From Babylonia areolata (taxonomy: Eukaryota; Mollusca; Gastropoda; Neogastropoda; Buccinidae): a stretch of DNA of 64,000 bases. The position numbers and the translations under genes are program-made. The stretch spans positions 9,628,638-9,692,637 of the forward strand of contig NC_134907.1 of the NCBI RefSeq assembly GCF_041734735.1, written 5' to 3'. The notes beneath the pieces are model-generated. The model saw only the letters and a program-made list of their open reading frames with translations. It searched no databases and was not told the origin of the DNA. How positions within the stretch are numbered: position 1 is the first letter of the stretch; every line of letters starts with the position of its first letter. Below are positions 53,289 to 60,314 of the stretch, piece by piece.

Positions 53289-55923
53289 CACACCTTCTCC
53301 CCCACCCACCACTTTCACTTTCACCATCCCCTATCACTTAAAAAGAGCGTACAGACATAAAGGTAAAACTGAAGGCTACTATGGCAAACACACATGTATG
53401 CACAGATCGACAGGCACAACAGCTGAATGGTTAAAGCATTGGACTTTCAATCTGAGGGTCCCAGGTACAAATTTCAGCAACGTGGCCTGGTGGGTAAAGG
53501 GTGGAGATTTTTCCGATCTTCCAGGTCAACATATGTGCAGACCCGCTTGTGCCTGAACCCCCTTCATCGAGTTCATGTGTATTCGCAAGCAGATCATATA
53601 CGCACGTTACAGATCCTGCAATCCATGTCAGCGTTCAGTGGGTTATGGAAACAAGAACATTCCCAGCATGCACACCCCCAAAAATGGAATATGGCTGCCT
53701 ATCTGGTGGGGTAAAAACAGTCACAGGTGTAAAAGCCCACTCGTGTACATACACGTGAACGTGGGAGTTGCAGCCCCGAACAAAGAAGAAGATGATTCAC
53801 AGATCTAGTAATGACAAAGCCCGTCACTGATAACAACCAACCCACCTCATGTTATAGCTGGCGGTGCCCAGCTCCGTTCCCAGGCCAGACAGCGAGCCAT
53901 CGAAGTCAGCGGCCAGCCCCCCATCAATGTCCCAAGACGACATGGCCTGGGGCGTGGGGTGGGAGATCTTTGTCCTTTTGCCCGCGCCCCCTCCGGTCTC
54001 GTCCCACGTGTAGCTCGTTTCGTGATGGTCACTGTCGGTAAACAACAAAGGTTTTAAAAAGCTGGCTTACAGATGACTTACAGTCTTGGTAAGCTTTATC
54101 TTATTAGTTAATGATACATATGTATCATTTTTTGTTGTTATTGTTTGATTGCTTTTTACACCTGCTATTGTCAGCAAGGGGTATCAAGTATAAGCTCCCA
54201 ATCCCAGTGCGAAATGATTAAAATTCAATTCAATTTATTCATTCAATGCTCTGTAGTAGTACTTATAAACTGTTAAGAAATAAAAACAAAATAGAAATAA
54301 AACCATCTGCAGTCATCAATATTATGTTTCTGCCCACTACCTCTGTCTTTGGGTTGTCTGAGAGACTTAAAAAAAAAAAAAAAAATAAAAAATAATAATA
54401 ATTTTAAAGAAGAAAAAAGGGAAAAGAAGAGAAAAAAAGGATTTTAAAGGAATCAGAGGCACCAGCACAGAATTCTTTTTACTTTATATTTGGTCAGTCC
54501 TTGGTAAAGCATTGTCTGAGCTGGAAAGACAGAATCACTTGCTGGTAAAAACAACTTTTTTTCCTTCTTTCTCTTTCTTCTTAATTATTTTTATTTTATA
54601 ACTGGCATGATAGCCAAGTGGTCAAAGCATTGAACTCTAGGGTCCTGGGTTTGAATCTCAGTAACTGCACCTGGTGGGTAAAGGGTGGTGATTTTCACTA
54701 TCTCCTATGTCAACCACAACATATGTGCAGACCTGCTTGTGTCTGAATCCCCTTCATGTGTATACGCAAGCAGAAGATCAAATACGCAAGTTAAAGATCC
54801 TGTAATCCATGTCAGCTTTTGGAGGGTTATTTTATACAAATTATAGAAACAAGAACATACCCAGCATGCACATCCCCGAAAACAGAGTATGGCAGCCTAC
54901 ATGGCATGGCATGGTAAAGATGGTCATACACATAAAATCCCACTCGTGTACATAAAAGTGAACGTGGGAGTAACAGCCCCCGAACAAAGAAGAGATGATT
55001 TTTTTTTTCCCCAAAGAGTGAAGGGAGTTGGAGAAGGATCTGAAATGGATGGGTGGTATGGTGGGGTGGATGGAGGGAAATTGCGTATGTTTTGTTTTGT
55101 TTTGAATGTACTGGATTTTGTCTTGTTAGCTTCTTCCTCCCACCTCCCCTCTCTCCAAACCTGTGATCCGAGATGGGTAATTTACCCTTGATCAATATAA
55201 ATCAGCTGTTCAATAATAATAAAGCTGTTGTTCATCATCTGGCCACGGCTGGTGTCATGAGGTTCTGACTCAACTTCGTTCAATAATAGCATGACGCTAT
55301 CTCTGTACTCAAATTCTGTGATCAATAATTCTATTTTGTATTCTTATTTCTATTATTCTAAAAGCTATTTTTGTGTGTTTCACAATGTAGGCATACAAAG
55401 AAGTGACACTTTAACTACAGCATGGGACTCTACCAATTAAATGATTTTATACTACTCACATTAACTTGCAAAATGACACAATTACATCAAACACACTTAT
55501 TCACGGAACATGAACCCCCTCTCATCCAAAGCAGCCCACCATAAATATTTGTTGAAAAAAAGAAATGGTTAGTGAATTCTGAAATTGCATAACAGGAGTA
55601 GCATAAGCATCCTCTTCTTCAATCTTTTAAGTAGCAGTACTAGTACCATGTAGGCTGCCACTAGTAGTAGTACTTACTAGCACTTGGCTAATGGGAACTG
55701 TAAATTTTGTGGGCTCCTCAATAACTGTTTCAGCCTGTTTACATGTCGGTGTGTGTAGTTGTACCCCTAGCTGATATATTCTTTAATAGGGTGGATGGAC
55801 TATGTGTTACATGGAATTGAAACAAAATAAACCCTCACTCATATTGGCTGTAACTGGAAATGTACTCATGCATTTTTGGCTTGCTGTTGTGTTTTTTTTT
55901 TAAAGTTGTGTTGAACTGACAAA

Positions 55924-55961
<38 letters not shown>

Positions 55962-58087
55962 ACACACACACACACACACGCACGAAGTACACACATGTAC
56001 ACACACACACAACGATTATGACAAACACACAACTTTCTGTATTATCATTACAACAAAACTGTGATATCGCGAAAAGCTACTAATCAGGCAAGAATCTCGA
56101 TCACTCTCCTTCACCTATTTACTTTTTTTTTTTTTTTTTTTTTAATCACGCCGTCACTTCACAATGGCCTCCCAACATTTATTTTCCTTCTTTTGTCAGT
56201 CGCTCTCTCCCTGTCTCATCTCAAACAGTCGAAAATGTATGCGACTAATCACTGAGAAACTGATCTCGCCAAGCCAGATACCCATTCTTCATGGATGACA
56301 TCGACAGAACAATGTACACACAATGTACATACAGGCACAAAAAAACGGCCAGCCGTTCACTATCGCCCACTAGCAGCAACTAGCTCAAACATCCTTCAAC
56401 ACTCATACCTGTCAGGGCTGCGAATCATTGCTTGCAACGACAAGATGCCCTGGAAAATACCCGACGCTGGTGCAATGTTTACCAAAATAATGATGATCAA
56501 CAATGGCGGCTGACCGAGAAGAACGACAACTCTCGTAAAATGAGAACGGGGACAAGGTCGCCTTGCCTCGCGGGGTCAGTATGAACCGCGGGGTCGGCTC
56601 ATCGATGTCAGTATGAACCGCGGCGTCACAGGCGCCGGCCGAGATGTAATCTTTTTCTTTTTCTTTTTTAATTTTTTTTTATAATATATAAAAACTCAAG
56701 AAGAACTATTCAGGCACGTTCTGGAGGTCATATACCACAGTACTCCTTGGCTTTGCATGCATGTTCACTGATCAACTGAATATTCAGTGGGCAGCCTCTT
56801 AAAGAATAACAATGACAGTACTGAACAGCGCTGGAGTTTGTAAGCAGCAGTACAGGGTCTCTTCTGGTGTGTGGCCTCCTGGCAACCTAGCGTTCTGCTG
56901 GCATGGAGACTGTGGCAGGTAATGTGTGTGTAGGTGTGTTTTGGGAAAACTGGGATGAGAGGTGTTGGAGTAACAACACTACTGTGGAGATGACAGGGAA
57001 GCAAAATAGAATGAAATATAATGAATAATTAATTTTTTTTTTAAATAATGATAATCATCATCATCACAATCATAATCATAACAAAAAATAAACAAATAAA
57101 ATTGAAATACTACTACTACTACTACTACAAATGGTAACAACAATAACAATAATAATAACAATAAGTGAATGAATAGATAAATAAATAAATACATGAATAC
57201 ATAAAAATAAATAAATAAATAGATGAATTAAAAAAAATAATAATAAAAAAATAAAAAAATAAATAAAGCTTAAAATAGAATTCTGTGTCAGTATAAATGT
57301 ACTTGTGGCTTTTAGCCTCAAACTCATAGACTTTCTCATGAATCACGCCCAACATACACAGCCAATGAGAGATACAAGGGAACCTGATGGCTGTTTCATC
57401 ACCTGATGGTGACTGTTCAGCTCCATGGTTAACTATCTCCATACGAACGGCGAAAGAGACGACGTTAACAGCATTTCACCCCAGTTACCATCATCAAAAT
57501 ATTGCAAGCGGAAGGCTCTTATACTGAAGACGTGAATGTTGACAAAGAATACCACAATTCTGACGACGGAAGCTAAAGGTTGGGTCATTCAGACACCTAT
57601 TGGACATCCGAGGGGTCTGTGTAGAGGAGAAGAGAGGACTGGCCGTACTGAATGAGTTAATAAAGAGAATGTCATGCATGCGTACGACTGACTGACCAGT
57701 GTGAAAGTGCTTTGTCTCTGCACAAGATTCAGCCCAAAATAAGCACTATTACTGTTTTAATACCCCTGAAAACGGAGTATGGCTGCCTACATGGTGGAGT
57801 AAAAACAGTATGCATGTAATAGCCCACTCGTGTACATACGAGTGAACGTGGGAGTTGCTGCCCACGAACGAAGAAGAAGATTGTTATTAATGTTGTCATG
57901 GCAGTCAAAATATAAATCAGTGACAACAGGTTTTGAGGTCACGGGCTCTCTTCCGAGTTAGTTTGATCTCAAAGGACAATCAGACATCCAGTCATCCGAG
58001 CATTTTTCTAGTGGGATCTGGATATGGATCTGGATAAATGCATTGCCAAAGCCAAGATCACCTATGACTGCAAAGGGGGAAGAGGGT

Positions 58088-58126
<39 letters not shown>

Positions 58127-58270
58127 AGGGGGTCGTGGGGTGGGGTGTTGCACTGAGGAGTAGGACTGGAAGTGTTGGTTCTGACACATCTGCCTGAAGC
58201 CAGCTGACATGATGTCATCACACAGATTGTTCCACTCCACTGTTGTTTTTATTTTATATATATATATAAA

Positions 58271-58321
<51 letters not shown>

Positions 58322-59548
58322 AGTTCCTATACTGTTTAGTGCTAGATAGTGGCACCACAAAACATCTGCTGCTATCAACTGCCGAAAAAAAAAAAAAAAT
58401 ATATAAAGGAGTTCTTATACTGTTTAGTGCTAGATAGTGGCACTACAAAACATCTGCTGCTATAAACTGCTGAAAAAGAAAAAAAAAAAAATATATATAT
58501 AAAGGAGTTCTTATACTGTTTAGTGCTAGATGGTGGCACCACAAAACATCTGCTGCTATCAACTGCCGAAAAAAAAAAAAAATATATATATATATATATA
58601 TAAAGGAGTTCTTATACTGTTTAGTGCTAGATGGTGGCACCACAAGACATCTGCTGCTATCAACTGCCAAGCATCCAGCGTTCTTTTGCCTGATACAGTC
58701 ACTGTAGCGTCTGGGCTGTATGCTTTTTTTTTTTTTTATCCAATGTGTAAACTTACAATTACATGTATACAAACAATGATAATCTTTTCTTTGAGTTTGT
58801 CATCTCTCTCTCTCTCTCTAGAAAATGTTGCTATTTCTGTCTATGAATTAAAAAAAATTCATATAATGGTACTATTCTCAAAGACATCTTTCTCCCTCCT
58901 TCCCTCTGTGTCTCTGTTGGTCTGTCTGTCTGTCATCTCTATTTTCTCTACATTTGCATTTATGTGTACAAATTCCATGCAGTCCTTTTCATGATTTGTA
59001 ATGGGTGTGGTGCTTTGATTTTTTTTTTCTTTCCTTTCTCGTTTGATGTTATGTGATGCTATTTGCAATTCATTTGTTTATATTTCCCCCCAATTTTCTC
59101 CTTTTGGGGGCTGGATGAAAAAAAGCATTGTTGCTTATTCTATTACCCTCAGAAATAAAATTCATTCTCTCTCTCTCTCTCTCTCTCTCTTTCAAATTTC
59201 TTTTAGCTTCAAGAATTTTCACTTCGTCTTTGTAGAAAGAAACAGCATGCTACGACAGGGGAGTCAGATTTGGCAATTTTCTGTGAACGCATTCAAATTC
59301 AATGTTACCAGTAATGTAAATGTCTGATGTATCTGTAGTAATTTCCTGTTATTTTCCTTCTACTAGTTCATATGTTTCATTCTGGTGTCTCGAAACTCCA
59401 TGAAAAAATCAAATCATTGTTAGAAACCTTGCTTTGTATGAATTTATATAAAGCTTTCTAAGTCCAAGAAACCATTACATCATGTTTGATTTACTGTAAA
59501 AAACAAAACAAAAACAACTTTAACTTATGACAAAAACCTATGTCGGAT

Positions 59549-59600
<52 letters not shown>

Positions 59601-60273
59601 GTTACTTCCACTGAGGAACAGTTCAGCCACTGATGAGATCTCTGAACAGGTCTACAGGGAACAAAATTGTAATCATTCCGACGGGCGCAATAGCTGAGTA
59701 GTTAAAGCATTGGACTTTCAATCTGAGGGTCCAGGGTTCAAATCTTGGTAACGGCGCTTGGTGGGTAAAGGGTGGACATTTTTCCAATCCCCCAGGTCAA
59801 CATATGTGCAGACCTGCTAGTGCCTGAACCCCCTTTATGTGTATACATAATCAGAAGATCAAATAAGCACATTGAAGATCCTGTAATCCATGTCTGCGTT
59901 CGGTAGGTTATGGAAACAAGAATATACCCAGCATGCACACCCCCAAAGGCAGAGTATGGCTGCCTTCATCAGTTCATGGAGGGATGAAAACGGTCATACA
60001 CGTGAAAGACCACTCGTGTACGTATATGAGTGAACGTGGGAGTTGCAGCCCACAGACAAGGAAGAAGTAATCATACCAGGCATACATACAACTGGTTCTC
60101 CACCACAGAGAGAAATCAAGTGGGCCCTGATTGTTGTCTTTGAAGGGCTCCCTCCTCCTCCTGACTTTTTATTACTCCTCATTACTTTTTATTATTAACA
60201 TTCTTTTTTCTTTTCATTTTAAGCAAGGCTCTCTTCTTCATCTTCTTTATTTGTGGGCTCGCCTCACACACAT

Positions 60274-60314
<41 letters not shown>
